A stretch of 64,000 bases of DNA from Chitinophaga terrae (ex Kim and Jung 2007) (GCF_900107795.1 NZ_FNRL01000006.1:62001-126000), one strand, 5' to 3'. Positions 9,068-18,989 are shown, numbered from the stretch's first letter. Numbers and translations are program-made. The notes: generated by a model not told the origin, from the letters alone.

Positions 9068-12000
9068 CTATTCACCTAATCCTTTAGGCTTTTTCTGTTC
9101 ATTGCCATAGGTTTCCAGGTCGGCCAGTTTCTTTTTACCATAAGAATACTTAGTGATCAGTACATACAGCACCGGTACGGTAAAGATACCCAGCAGAGTG
9201 GCTGCCAGCATACCTCCTACCACCGTAAACCCGATATTGACACGGGATGCGGCGCCAGCGCCTTTGGCCAGGCAAAGCGGGAGCACGCCCAATATGAACG
9301 CGAAGGATGTCATCAGGATAGGACGCAAGCGGAGTTTTACCGCTTCGATCGTTGCCGCTACCAGCGGCATTCCCCTGTCGACACGCTCTTTTGCAAACTC
9401 CACTATCAGGATTGCATTTTTTGCAGCCAGACCAATGAGGGTGATCAATCCGATCTGCGAGTAAACGCTGTTGGCCTGTTTGGAGATGAACAATGCGAAG
9501 ATAGACCCGAACAATGCCAGCGGTACGGCCAGCAATACCGAGAAAGGTACAGACCAGCTTTCGTACAACGCCGTCAGCAACAGGAATACGAAGAGGATAG
9601 ACATGCCGAAAATAAGCACGCTCTTGTTACCGGCTTCAATTTCCTGGAGTGAGATGTTTGCCCATTCGTAGCCGAAATTATCCGGCAATACCTGGGCTGC
9701 TACCTCTTTCAGGGCATTGATCGCATCGCCAGAACTGTAGCCTACCTGGGCGTCGCCGTCGATCTCCACGCTCCTGTAAAGGTTAAAGTGGTTGATAACG
9801 GGCGCCCCTGCAGCTTTTTTGGTAGTGATCACTGCGCTGAGCGGCACCATTTGCCCTTGCATATTCCTTACATAGTAAGTGTTCAGGTTATTGATAGAAG
9901 AACGATAGTTGGAATCTGCCTGCAACACTACCCTGAAACTGCGGCTGAACCTCGTAAAGTCGTTTACATACACGCCGCCCAGGAAAGTTTGCAGGGCTGT
10001 AAACACATCACTAACGGGAACGCCTAATTGTTTACACTTGTCCCTGTCTACATCCAGGTTGAACTGGGGGGTGTTGGCACTGAAGAACGCGTAGGCCCTG
10101 GCAATTTCAGGCCGTTTATTTGCCGCCATGAGGAACTGTCCCATCACCTGCATGAACTGGTTGATATCCGGATCGCTGCGCTGCTCCATGATGAACGAGA
10201 AACCGCCGGAGTTACCCAACCCGCGCAGGGTTGGCGCCGGGATACAGATCACCGTAGCTCCCAGGATGCGGCCTGTAGCCGCCTGTAGCCGGCCTACTAC
10301 CTGGCCGATGTTATCGCCTACTTTATAACGGTCGTCCCAGGGCTTCAAGCTCACGAAGAAAGTACCGGAGTTGGGTTTCGTAGCATTAGCCACGAAGTTG
10401 ATACCTGCAATTCCGAAGAAATGCGAGACTGCGGAATCTTTTCTAAGTATATCCCCTATCTCGTTTACCACTTCCTTGGTACGTTCCGTAGAAGAAGCTT
10501 CCGGCAATTCCAATGCGATGAATAAGGCGCCCATGTCTTCCTGCGGTACGAAAGTGGTCGGCGTTTTCTTAAACAGGTAGAAAGCCGCTACCAGCAGGAT
10601 GGCCATTACGATAAGGATAACCGGCGTGCGTTTGATCGCATGCGATACCAGGTTGCCGTACCTGTTGGTGAAACGCTCGAAATATTCGTTGAACTTGGCG
10701 AAGAACTTATTAATACCCCTCGGCTCTCTTTTATCCTTCATCAGGTCGGCCGGCCGCAACAGGATTGCGGTTAGTGCAGGCGTAAGCGTTAGCGCCAGGA
10801 AGGCCGACAACAATACCGAGAAAGCGATCGTTAATGCAAACTGCTGGTATAAGCGGCCCGATACGCCCGGGATAAATGCCACCGGCACAAACACCGCCGC
10901 CAGGATCAGGGCAATGGCGATCACCGGCGCCTGGACTTCCGACATAGCTTTGAAAGTGGCTTCCAGCGGCGACATCAGGTCGGCGTCTATATGGTGTTGC
11001 ACCGCTTCCACTACCACAATGGCATCATCCACCACTATACCGATCGCAAGTACGAAACCGAATAATGTTAAGGTATTGATAGAGAAGCCCAGCAACTGGA
11101 AGAAGATGAATGTACCGATCAGGGATATAGGGATCACCAGCACGGGGATCAGCGTAGCCCTCCAGTTCTGCAGGAATATAAATACTACTACGATCACCAG
11201 CGCCAGCGCTTCGAGGAAAGTGTGTATTACTTCGTTGATGGATATTTTCACGAAGGAAGTGGTTTCAAAAGGCACCAGCCAGTTCACATCTTCAGGGAAA
11301 CGTTTGGCAAGTTCGGCCATCTTGGCCAGTACCACGTCGTTCACATCCAGGGCGTTGGCGCCTGGCGAGAGGTAAATTGCCATACCGCTACCTGTTTTTC
11401 CGTCTGCCTTGGCTTCAATGGCATAAGTGAATGAGCCCAGGTCTATTTTCGCCACATCTCTCAGTCTTATCAGTCCGCCGTTCGCACCGGTCGCCACTAC
11501 TATGTTCCCGAATTCTTCGGAGGTGGCTAAACGGCCTTTTACGCTCACGGTATATTCAAATGCCTGTTTGTTACCCATGGGAGGCGCGCCAACGCTACCG
11601 GCGGGCACCTGCCTGTTCTGTTCTGTAATAGCGGCGGCAATATCGCCAGCCGTCAGGTTAAGGGCAGCCATCTTATCCGGGTTCAGCCAGATGCGCATGC
11701 TGTAATCCTGCGAAAAGGCGTTTACGTCGCCTACTCCTTTGATACGGGCAATTTCAGGTTTCAGGTAAATGTTGACGTAGTTGTCCAGGAACTCCCTGGT
11801 ATGCGTTCCTTTGGGCGAGTTGAGGGCAATCACCATCAACATGTCATTGGACCTTTTTTTAACGGTTACGCCTACCCTGCGTACTTCATCAGGCGTGCTG
11901 GGTAAAGCCAGGCTAACGCGGTTCTGTACATCGAGGGTAGCAATATCCGGGTCGGTGCCCAGCTGGAAGGTGACGGTAATACTCATTGAACCGTCGTTTG

Positions 12001-12250
12001 CACTCACCGACTGGATGTACATGGCGCCGGGAGTACCGTTCACCTGGTTTTCAATAGGCGTGGTCACGGTTTCTTCTACGGTCGTAGAGTTGGCGCCTAC
12101 GTAGTTGGCCCTCACGTCGGTTACCGGCGGCGCAATATCGGGCAATTGCGCAATTGGCAGGTTAAACATGCATATGAGCCCAACGATCACGATGATAATC
12201 GCAATTACAATCGTCGTATTTTTCCGCTCTATAAAGGTTTTTGAGATCAT
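9068..12250 (-). CDS. RND multidrug efflux permease, HAE1 family (AcrB-like)
   Basis: Inner-membrane proton-driven drug pump of 1060 aa, full length for HAE1. The N-terminal membrane anchor is followed by the PIAQLPDIAPP segment, two large periplasmic porter loops and two blocks of membrane helices. The first block contains GIVVDDAIVVVEAV, whose paired Asp residues form the proton relay. The second block contains GLAAKNAILIVEFAKE, with the relay Lys. It is the third gene of a TolC-adaptor-RND transcription unit, 24 bp after the adaptor. Drug specificity cannot be read from the sequence. Confidence 0.94.
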   Translation of the reverse strand: MISKTFIERKNTTIVIAIIIVIVGLICMFNLPIAQLPDIAPPVTDVRANYVGANSTTVEETVTTPIENQVNGTPGAMYIQSVSANDGSMSITVTFQLGTDPDIATLDVQNRVSLALPSTPDEVRRVGVTVKKRSNDMLMVIALNSPKGTHTREFLDNYVNIYLKPEIARIKGVGDVNAFSQDYSMRIWLNPDKMAALNLTAGDIAAAITEQNRQVPAGSVGAPPMGNKQAFEYTVSVKGRLATSEEFGNIVVATGANGGLIRLRDVAKIDLGSFTYAIEAKADGKTGSGMAIYLSPGANALDVNDVVLAKMAELAKRFPEDVNWLVPFETTSFVKISINEVIHTFLEALALVIVVVFIFLQNWRATLIPVLVIPISLIGTFIFFQLLGFSINTLTLFGFVLAIGIVVDDAIVVVEAVQHHIDADLMSPLEATFKAMSEVQAPVIAIALILAAVFVPVAFIPGVSGRLYQQFALTIAFSVLLSAFLALTLTPALTAILLRPADLMKDKREPRGINKFFAKFNEYFERFTNRYGNLVSHAIKRTPVILIVMAILLVAAFYLFKKTPTTFVPQEDMGALFIALELPEASSTERTKEVVNEIGDILRKDSAVSHFFGIAGINFVANATKPNSGTFFVSLKPWDDRYKVGDNIGQVVGRLQAATGRILGATVICIPAPTLRGLGNSGGFSFIMEQRSDPDINQFMQVMGQFLMAANKRPEIARAYAFFSANTPQFNLDVDRDKCKQLGVPVSDVFTALQTFLGGVYVNDFTRFSRSFRVVLQADSNYRSSINNLNTYYVRNMQGQMVPLSAVITTKKAAGAPVINHFNLYRSVEIDGDAQVGYSSGDAINALKEVAAQVLPDNFGYEWANISLQEIEAGNKSVLIFGMSILFVFLLLTALYESWSVPFSVLLAVPLALFGSIFALFISKQANSVYSQIGLITLIGLAAKNAILIVEFAKERVDRGMPLVAATIEAVKLRLRPILMTSFAFILGVLPLCLAKGAGAASRVNIGFTVVGGMLAATLLGIFTVPVLYVLITKYSYGKKKLADLETYGNEQKKPKGLGE

Positions 12251-12274
12251 ATCCTGTTGATAATTTTGTTAGGA

Positions 12275-13423
12275 TTATTTACCTCCTCCGGGCGCCGGCG
12301 CAGGTCCTGCTCCCGCCACATTCACAGTATCTCCTGGTTTTACTTTTTGTATACCATCCACCACTATCCGGTCGCCCGCCTGCAAGCCTTCTTTCACGAT
12401 AAGCATCGTGTCGGAAACTGGTCCGGGTACGATATGTTTGGATGAGGCGACATTATCTTTAGACAGCACCCATACGCTGGTTTCAGAGAGGTTCTGGACA
12501 ATGGCCTTATTTGGAATGGCCAGTTGGGTGGCCGGTGTGGCATATTCCATCACTATTACAATGCTCATCCCGGATTTCAGCATCCCGTCCTTGTTCTGGA
12601 ATACCAGGCGGACTTTCATCGTTCCGGTAGCCGGATCTACGATATTGTTGAGCGTTTCTATCCGGCCAGGTTCGCTGTAGCGGGTACCATCGCCGAATTG
12701 AATAAAGAACTTTTGTCCATCGCCCTGCCCTTTCTGCATCCTGGTGAATTCGGGGAGCCTGGCCTGGGGTACATCCATATCGGCGTACATGGGATGTTCG
12801 TTCACGAGGGTGTTGATCACTGTTTGGCCTGCGTTCACGATATCTCCTACTTTGATCTGTACGATACCGATCTTGCCGGCAACGGGCGCTTTCACTATTG
12901 CGTGGCTGACGTCAGTGCCGGCCCGGGCAACGGAGGCTTTGGCCGCGGCCACATTGGCCTTGGCGGTCAATACGGCGGTATATGCCTGGTCTACCGTCTG
13001 TTTGGAAATAGCATCGCGTTCCAGCAGGGTTTTATATCGTTCGTAGTCGCGCTGTTTCTGGGCGAGGTCGGCTTCGGCCTGTTGCTGGGTTGCAGCTACC
13101 TGGCCGTATGCCGCCTGGTAACGGCTCATATCAATATCATAAAGGGGCTGTCCTTTTCCAACGGTGCTTCCATCGGCAACCCGGATCCTTTCCAGGTACC
13201 CGGTAACGTCTGAACGCAGTTGAACAATATCATGGGCTACCAGGGTAGCAGGGAACTTCTCATCAACCGTATAGGAAGAGGGCTGTACGGTGTACGTAGT
13301 TACAGTTGGCTTCATCATAGCCATCATGGCTGCCTGCTGTTGCTGTTTCTTACTGTTTCCGCAGGCTACACAAAGTACCATTCCAGCTATGTAAAGGGTC
13401 CGCTTATAATTGAATAGATACAT
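12275..13423 (-). CDS. RND efflux periplasmic adaptor (membrane fusion protein)
   Basis: Bridges the RND pump and the outer-membrane TolC channel. The 382-aa protein begins with a short basic N-terminus, a hydrophobic stretch and a Cys near residue 21 (MVLCVAC), which suggests lipoprotein anchoring although the lipobox is imperfect. It then has a biotinyl-lipoyl half (VTGYLERIRVADGSTVGKGQ), a long helical hairpin rich in Gln/Ala/Lys (about 100-165), the second lipoyl half (APVAGKIGIVQIKVGDIV) and beta-barrel domains. The very C-terminus is low-complexity Pro/Ala/Gly. It lies between the TolC and RND genes. Confidence 0.93.
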   Translation of the reverse strand: MYLFNYKRTLYIAGMVLCVACGNSKKQQQQAAMMAMMKPTVTTYTVQPSSYTVDEKFPATLVAHDIVQLRSDVTGYLERIRVADGSTVGKGQPLYDIDMSRYQAAYGQVAATQQQAEADLAQKQRDYERYKTLLERDAISKQTVDQAYTAVLTAKANVAAAKASVARAGTDVSHAIVKAPVAGKIGIVQIKVGDIVNAGQTVINTLVNEHPMYADMDVPQARLPEFTRMQKGQGDGQKFFIQFGDGTRYSEPGRIETLNNIVDPATGTMKVRLVFQNKDGMLKSGMSIVIVMEYATPATQLAIPNKAIVQNLSETSVWVLSKDNVASSKHIVPGPVSDTMLIVKEGLQAGDRIVVDGIQKVKPGDTVNVAGAGPAPAPGGGK

Positions 13424-13459
13424 ATAAGAGATTAATTGCGTATTTATGAATGCTGATAC

Positions 13460-14809
13460 TTATCTGATTTTACCCATGGCCTTATCCAGGTCGGTTTTAC
13501 TGATCAGGGTGTTGAGTAACGCGGTTACATACTGCACCTGTGCATTTTTCAGTTCACTTTCAGCCGATGTCACATCGAGGCTGGTAGCAACTCCCTGTTC
13601 AAACTTCAGTACGATCCGTTCGTAAATGCCCTGGGTTAGCTCCATATTCTCTTTCTGGGTATTATATAGCGCTTTGTTGTTCAGGTATTGGGTATTGGCA
13701 TTGGCCACTTCCACCTTGATCTGCTGGCTCAGGTAGGCCAGGTTGTTCCTCGACTGGTCGAGGGTAATTTGCAGCTCCCGGATCTGGTGTATCCTTTCCG
13801 TGCCTGTAAAAATGGGCCAGGAAAGGGATAACCCTAATGCAGATGCGCCATAGCCGTGTTTATAAAGGTCGCCGAATGAACCGGCGAAATAGTTCCAGCC
13901 ATAGTTGATATACCCGCTTAAAGACGGGAGGTACTGCATTTTTTTGCTCCGGAGGTTCAATTCGTTCAGGGCGATCTGGGTATTTTGAATCCCGTATTCG
14001 ATCCTGTCTTCCACCCGGTAATTGACCGTATCTTCTATATAATTACTGTTAACGGAGAAATCCTGGACTGTTTCCGTTAATTCCAGCCTGGCTTCCTGGG
14101 GCATGCCCATCTGGAACTTCAGTAACTGTGTTGAATACACGAGCAGCCGGATATTATTTTCAATATCGGTGACCACGTTGTTATAGGAAACCTGGATCCT
14201 GTCTACATCTATCCTTTCAGCTACCCCCACGTCATACCTTGCTTTGGTATCTTTCAGGGTTTTGGCCAACTGCTCCATATTAGACCTGGATAAACGGATG
14301 TTTTCCTGGTTGGCGAGTACGGAGTAGTAAGCCTTGGTAATGGCTACCCGGGTATCGATCTCGGTACGTTTATAGTTCCGCTGGGCGAGATCTTTATACA
14401 CCCTGGAAGCTTTTAGCCCGATAAAATAATCGCTGTTAAAGATGGTTTGGTTGATCTGGCCGGTAGCGGAAGAAGCGAACCGGGTACCAAACTGAACGGG
14501 GATCTTGACATTAGGATCAGGCCCCGTGAAATCGGGTATCAGCTGGGTGGCCAGTTTCAGGTTGTCCACGAAGTTGGCGTTGATCTCACCATGGGGAAAT
14601 AACCTGGCGGTAGCTTCCTTTATCTGTTCCTGCGAATACCTGACATCCAGCCGGGCATTCACCACATCGTTCTGATGTTGCAATCCATATTGTATGCAGT
14701 TGGCCAGGTTGAAGGCATAGTTTCCCGGTGTCAGCGTATCTGCCTGCCCGTAGACCACTGTTCCCGACAGTAAAAGAAGGAAGGGAAATAGAAAAATACG
14801 ACGATGCAT
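13460..14809 (-). CDS. TolC-family outer membrane efflux protein
   Basis: Outer-membrane exit duct for the adjacent RND system. The 449-aa protein has a signal peptide (hydrophobic segment ending GTVVYGQA, about 1-22) and two repeats of long amphipathic helices typical of OEP domains. The first repeat has the NAxLDVRYSQEQIKEA pattern and the second ends FEQGVATSLDVTSAESELKNA. It is the first gene of the operon, followed 36 bp later by the adaptor. The divergent TMEM175-like gene starts 134 bp away. No adjacent TetR/AraC-type regulator is present, so control is not evident. Confidence 0.92.
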   Translation of the reverse strand: MHRRIFLFPFLLLLSGTVVYGQADTLTPGNYAFNLANCIQYGLQHQNDVVNARLDVRYSQEQIKEATARLFPHGEINANFVDNLKLATQLIPDFTGPDPNVKIPVQFGTRFASSATGQINQTIFNSDYFIGLKASRVYKDLAQRNYKRTEIDTRVAITKAYYSVLANQENIRLSRSNMEQLAKTLKDTKARYDVGVAERIDVDRIQVSYNNVVTDIENNIRLLVYSTQLLKFQMGMPQEARLELTETVQDFSVNSNYIEDTVNYRVEDRIEYGIQNTQIALNELNLRSKKMQYLPSLSGYINYGWNYFAGSFGDLYKHGYGASALGLSLSWPIFTGTERIHQIRELQITLDQSRNNLAYLSQQIKVEVANANTQYLNNKALYNTQKENMELTQGIYERIVLKFEQGVATSLDVTSAESELKNAQVQYVTALLNTLISKTDLDKAMGKIR

Positions 14810-14943
14810 ACTTATTATTTGAAAGAATATGGTGATCGATAAAGACCTAACAAATAAGCATTAAAAAGGTTGTATGGGTTAGCTTATTCATTCTGTTCAC
14901 AAGACCGGATTTTCGTATATTTCAGGAAAGTTCATGTTAACTA

Positions 14944-15654
14944 ATGTCTATGTCTGTTATTAAGGAGCCCAAGGCATCGCACCGCGAGTTTGAACTGGAG
15001 CGACTGATCCTATTCAGCGATGCTGTATTTGCCATCGCCATAACTTTATTGATCATCGAAATCAAACTACCCGCTTTCCCCGCCAGGTATTCATCCCAGG
15101 ACTATTGGGAATTATTGAAACCCACAGCAATGGAATTCTTTGTTTTCACAGCCAGCTTTGTTTTTATAGGGAATTTCTGGATAAGGCACCTGAACTTATG
15201 TCGTTTTCTTCAACACTATGATAACGGGTTAATTCACAGGAATCTTTTCTTCCTGTTCTTTATCGTGTGCTTCCCTTTTTCGACCAGCGCCCTGTTGAAA
15301 ACCAACGCTCATTTCATGCTGCCGTTCTTTATTTACCTGTGCAACCTAGCGGGTTGCCTGGCCGCCCTTTTCTGGATCAGTTACTATGTTTTCCAGCGGA
15401 ACCCCGACCTGGCGGCTCCCGGCCATCAAACCGAAAAAGAATTGTTATACCAGCGGTGTAAATATGGTTTCCTGACAATGGCAACCGGGTTTACCTGTAT
15501 TGTGCTGATTTATTTCTGGTATCCTGAAAATGCCGCCTACCAGCGGGCCAGCTACTTCGCCATTCCTTTACTGGCTGTTTTCAACCACTTCCGGCTAAAG
15601 ATCAAAAAAAGAAATACCCTGAGACTTGTTCATAAGATGAGTTCTTCCCAGTAG
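14944..15654 (+). CDS. TMEM175-like (DUF1211) membrane protein, putative K+ channel
   Basis: Protein of 236 aa with about six membrane helices. The N-terminal ERLILFSDAVFAIAITLLIIEI contains the FSD signature of the TMEM175 family, whose first helix lines the pore; bacterial members form tetrameric potassium-selective channels. The helices after it carry the FVFIGNFWIRHLNLCRFL segment also common in the family. No RCK or regulatory domain is attached. It is probably transcribed with the next membrane-protein gene, 19 bp downstream. The channel role is inferred from family membership only. Confidence 0.82.
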   Translation: MSMSVIKEPKASHREFELERLILFSDAVFAIAITLLIIEIKLPAFPARYSSQDYWELLKPTAMEFFVFTASFVFIGNFWIRHLNLCRFLQHYDNGLIHRNLFFLFFIVCFPFSTSALLKTNAHFMLPFFIYLCNLAGCLAALFWISYYVFQRNPDLAAPGHQTEKELLYQRCKYGFLTMATGFTCIVLIYFWYPENAAYQRASYFAIPLLAVFNHFRLKIKKRNTLRLVHKMSSSQ

Positions 15655-15673
15655 CTCTATAAACGAAACGCCT

Positions 15674-16705
15674 ATGTTGGAACTGAACAAAAGAGATGCA
15701 GAATTAATTGAAAATGCCATCAGGTCCTGGCAACAGGAGTCCTTGATCAGTGAGGAACAGGGCAGATCATTAAAACAGTCTATCAAGGTAGTGAGCGCCG
15801 ACTGGCAATCATTATCCCTTTATATTTTTATAGGGGCGGTATCCTGCGCCCTGATGTCTTTTGGCGCATTGATCCTGGACGAGAAATGGATAGAGATCTT
15901 AAAACGCAAGCTGTCGTTAACCGATGGGGTGATAGCAGGGTTGTTCCTGTTACTCAGCGCATTTCTTTGTTACCAGGGTTGGAAAAGGAATAAACAACAG
16001 TCTTTTTATTCCTTCAACCGGGAGCTATTCTGGTTATTGCCGGTATTGAGTATAGGCGTTTTCGTTGTATACGCCGGTAAAAGTGTGGGCTATTTCGATA
16101 AAAACTATGGTCTTTTCTGGTTGCTGGCAACATTTTGCTATGGCATAACGGGGATCGTGTTCAGATCCAGGCTCTTATGGCTGGCCACATTACTGTCGCT
16201 GATCCCTTCCTATGTGAAGTTAAGCACCTGGATCTCCCACGATGAGCATTTGTTCCTTGGCATGAACCTGCCCTGCCGCATGGTGTTGCTGGCGGCGCTG
16301 ATCATTTTGCTGGGCTGGGTCCTGCGCCGGCAGCGGGTATATCAGCCCATCGCCGACATGACCTGGAACGGGGGCTGGCTGTTATTCCTCGTTTCCGGCT
16401 GGCTGATCTCCATTTTTGGCAACTGCGGCACCTGGGAAGAATGGCAGCAACTCCGGCAGGTTCACTTATTGCAATGGGTGGTATGGTATACTATCCAATG
16501 CATAGCGGTACTGCTATTGGGTTCCAGGCTGAAAGACGAGTTCCTGCGCGACCTCGGCATGCTCTTCCTGCTGCTGGACCTTTACACCAGGTATTTTGAA
16601 TACCTCTGGGACTTTACCAATAAAGGACTATTCTTCGGAGTGCTGGCATTGCTTGGATGGTGGACGGGCAAACTAGTGGAAAGAAGAATGCGCAAGCGGA
16701 GCTGA
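15674..16705 (+). CDS. DUF2157-like multi-pass membrane protein
   Basis: Protein of 343 aa. The first ~45 residues are a soluble, charged helical segment (KRDAELIENAIRSWQQESLISEEQG), as in the DUF2157 domain. It is followed by about nine hydrophobic helices and a short basic tail, RRMRKRS. Family assignment is by resemblance and no function is known. It follows the TMEM175-like gene by 19 bp, and its last 33 bp overlap the 3' end of the convergent terpene synthase gene. Confidence 0.6.
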   Translation: MLELNKRDAELIENAIRSWQQESLISEEQGRSLKQSIKVVSADWQSLSLYIFIGAVSCALMSFGALILDEKWIEILKRKLSLTDGVIAGLFLLLSAFLCYQGWKRNKQQSFYSFNRELFWLLPVLSIGVFVVYAGKSVGYFDKNYGLFWLLATFCYGITGIVFRSRLLWLATLLSLIPSYVKLSTWISHDEHLFLGMNLPCRMVLLAALIILLGWVLRRQRVYQPIADMTWNGGWLLFLVSGWLISIFGNCGTWEEWQQLRQVHLLQWVVWYTIQCIAVLLLGSRLKDEFLRDLGMLFLLLDLYTRYFEYLWDFTNKGLFFGVLALLGWWTGKLVERRMRKRS

Positions 16706-17662
16706 TACCGCCGGCAACTGGTACCTGCCGGTATCTTTGATACTCCAGTCTGCATTCCCGGTGATCCAGGCATGTAACACCGCTACGAACCTGATCAACT
16801 CATAGTCCGACTCCAGTCCTGTGAGCGGTAATAATTTCTCCAAAGCCACAAAAATTGCAGTTTCTTCCTTCAACATTCCCCAGGCTTCGTTGATGGCTTC
16901 CTGCAAAGAGCATTGCCTGTGATGCTGCAGCACCAGTACCAGATTATGTACATCTCCCTGCCTGCTTTCTTTGATGCAGGAGAAGATGTCGTTCGTCCAG
17001 CAAACCAGGTTATTGCAGGCCTGGATCATTCGTTGCAACAGGGCCTGTTCGGCAATTGCCCTGGGTAAACTGATCTTTTCGATGATCTCGACAGCTTCGA
17101 TATCGGCCAGTAAAGCGCCGGTATAAGGGCGCATGCGGGTGTAATCTTCCACTGATGGAATTACGTCCCGCTCCCTGTTTTCGGCTTCCCAGATGCAGGC
17201 GGTAAAATAGTCTTTCACCGTCTGGATGAAACGCAAACGCCAGCCGGGAGTGCTTAATGCGCGCATACGTTCCCAGATGCTGCTGAGAGCAGCCGATAAA
17301 GGCTGTCCGTCGCCGGGCCTGCAATACGCATTGGTTTGCAGGATGTCTGTTAACCCGGCCATGATGCTACGGAGGTAATCCGACTTCCGGCCTTCTGCAG
17401 CTTCATCACATTTGTCGTCGAGGATGAAAAGCCAGGTGTTGAAATCTGCTATCAGGCAGAGTTCATGCAGGGCCGCATCGGGGAATGCCCTGGCTGCCAG
17501 GTAGGCAAATTTTGCTTTGTGAAAACGCTGCCAGGCTTTTTCTGTGTTCAATAAACCCATTTCCTGCACCCATGCGGTAATGTGCTGCTGTGCAGCTTCA
17601 GCATGTTGATTAATACGTGACGGAAAGGGATAGCGGATTGCTGGCATTTGAATGTTGGTCAT
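16673..17662 (-). CDS. Class I terpene synthase
   Basis: Cyclises a prenyl diphosphate by ionisation of the diphosphate. All class I active-site marks are visible in the 329 aa: the Mg-binding DDKCD at 82-86, the pyrophosphate-sensor Arg178 located 46 residues before the NSE motif, the NSE triad N224-D-I-F-S228-C-I-K-E232, and the late R312-Y313 pair. Length and order match bacterial sesqui- and diterpene synthases; related enzymes are known from Chitinophaga. It lies 172 bp downstream of idi on the same strand and overlaps the convergent membrane-protein gene by 33 bp. No prenyltransferase or P450 is adjacent, so the product cannot be named. Confidence 0.9.
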   Translation of the reverse strand: MTNIQMPAIRYPFPSRINQHAEAAQQHITAWVQEMGLLNTEKAWQRFHKAKFAYLAARAFPDAALHELCLIADFNTWLFILDDKCDEAAEGRKSDYLRSIMAGLTDILQTNAYCRPGDGQPLSAALSSIWERMRALSTPGWRLRFIQTVKDYFTACIWEAENRERDVIPSVEDYTRMRPYTGALLADIEAVEIIEKISLPRAIAEQALLQRMIQACNNLVCWTNDIFSCIKESRQGDVHNLVLVLQHHRQCSLQEAINEAWGMLKEETAIFVALEKLLPLTGLESDYELIRFVAVLHAWITGNADWSIKDTGRYQLPAVSAPLAHSSFH

Positions 17663-17834
17663 AGTTTTGAGGGTTTATTGGTTAACTTTTGGGCAATACA
17701 TGGTCAGGTCGTTTCCGACAGTTGGGGCGCAAACCTGCACAAAAGATCATTCTCTATGCCGTTAGCATAAAAGGTGCAAAGTATCCGGTTAACGGTGATT
17801 CAACATCAGTTGCTAAAAGTAAAGCGCAGGACTG

Positions 17835-18374
17835 TTATACTTTGGCAGTTCCAACGTTAACGTCTATATGTTGCAGTAAAAGCGGCCAGGCATGATGAAA
17901 CCAGGAGGTAAAGGAAGAAGGATCGTTCTCTATTTCTTCCATGATGCGGGATACGGAGAGGTACCGGTAATCGGCAACCTCGGCGGGGTTGGGTTGTATA
18001 TTCCCGTTATAAGTGCCCAGCAGCACATGATCGAACTCATGTTCGGTAAGGCCATTGTCAAATTCTGTCCGGTAAGTAAAAGAAAATAATTCAGTTAACG
18101 CGCAATCAAATCCCAGTTCTTCGTGTAATCGGCGATGCGCGGCGGCGGCTACAGATTCACCGGGAAAAGGATGACTGCAGCAGGCATTTGTCCATAAACC
18201 GGGAGAATGATATTTATCAAGCGCCCGTTGCTGCAGCAATATTTCACCGGCATCATTGCGGATAAAAACTGAAAATGCGCGGTGCAGCAATCCTTTGCGA
18301 TGAGCTTCCATCTTCTCCATCGTGCCTATCTCCTCGTCATGTTCATTCACTAATATTATTTCCGGTGAGTTCAT
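17835..18374 (-). CDS. idi: Isopentenyl-diphosphate delta-isomerase, type 1
   Basis: Interconverts IPP and DMAPP, supplying the allylic starter for prenyl chains. The 179-aa protein shows the Nudix-like type 1 Idi fold: LVNEHDEEIGT at the start, HRAFSVFIRN, the TNACCSHPFPGE segment with the catalytic Cys and the metal-binding His, and the RRLHEELGF Nudix-like helix with its Glu residues. YRTEFDNGLTEHEFDHV supplies further metal ligands. It lies upstream of the terpene synthase on the same strand, which points to dedicated precursor supply. A type 1 enzyme implies the cell mainly makes IPP, but the pathway genes are outside this window. Confidence 0.94.
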   Translation of the reverse strand: MNSPEIILVNEHDEEIGTMEKMEAHRKGLLHRAFSVFIRNDAGEILLQQRALDKYHSPGLWTNACCSHPFPGESVAAAAHRRLHEELGFDCALTELFSFTYRTEFDNGLTEHEFDHVLLGTYNGNIQPNPAEVADYRYLSVSRIMEEIENDPSSFTSWFHHAWPLLLQHIDVNVGTAKV

Positions 18375-18482
18375 AGCAGCGAATTTACGAATTTATGTGT
18401 TTATGTATCAATGATTTTTGAAGTACGGCTCTGCATCTGCAAGCCGTAAAGTGCCATGCCTGTAAATGAGAAATTTAAGACT

Positions 18483-18490
18483 TATTTTTG
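18483..18490 (+). promoter_or_regulatory. Bacteroidota -7 box (TATTTTTG)
   Basis: Exact TAnnTTTG match ending 22 nt before the ATG at 18513. An upstream in-frame ATG at 18456 would lie before this promoter, so the box decides the start. The -33 region is weak. Confidence 0.5.
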
Positions 18491-18512
18491 CATTTTAATC
18501 ACAGGCAGATAT

Positions 18513-18989
18513 ATGGCGGAAGACTTACATATTGTCAAGGGCGACAAAACAGAACAATACACTTCTTTACTACCACAAATAAAAGGATTGCTTACAGGAG
18601 AACCGGACCTGGTAGCCAACCTTGCGAATATGGCCGCTGCACTGAAAGAGCAGTTCGGATGGTTCTGGGTAGGCTTCTACCTGGTAAAGGGCGACGAACT
18701 GGTACTGGGCCCCTTCCAGGGACCGGTAGCGTGTACCCGTATCCGTAAAGGGAAAGGCGTTTGCGGCACCAGCTGGGCGCAGGCTGCAACCCTGATCGTA
18801 CCGGACGTGGAGCAATTCCCCGGGCACATTGCCTGCAGCAGCTTGTCGAGGTCCGAGATCGTTGTTCCGCTGATGAAGGATGGCGAAGTATGGGGAGTAT
18901 TGGATGTAGATAGTTCAGACCTTGCAACTTTTGATGAAACAGATAAAAAATACCTGGAAGAAATTGTAGCCTTGTTGCCGGGGAATTGA
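18513..18989 (+). CDS. msrC: Free methionine-(R)-sulfoxide reductase, GAF domain (fRMsr/MsrC)
   Basis: Reduces free L-methionine-(R)-sulfoxide with thioredoxin. The 158-aa protein is a single GAF domain. It has the FWVGFYLVKGDELVLGPFQG opening and the three conserved cysteines, in VACTRI, KGVCGTSW and HIACSSLSRSEIVVP. These match the fRMsr subgroup and separate it from signalling GAF domains. The chosen ATG at 18513 gives the usual family length and sits just behind a TAnnTTTG box; an earlier in-frame ATG at 18456 adds a non-homologous 19-residue extension. It is probably monocistronic. Confidence 0.9.
   Translation: MAEDLHIVKGDKTEQYTSLLPQIKGLLTGEPDLVANLANMAAALKEQFGWFWVGFYLVKGDELVLGPFQGPVACTRIRKGKGVCGTSWAQAATLIVPDVEQFPGHIACSSLSRSEIVVPLMKDGEVWGVLDVDSSDLATFDETDKKYLEEIVALLPGN

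Noticed and set aside
10599..11375. 258-codon plus-strand frame opposite the RND permease
   Set aside because: Shadow of the pump's hydrophobic coding sequence; composition is Thr/Ser/Ile-rich without motifs.
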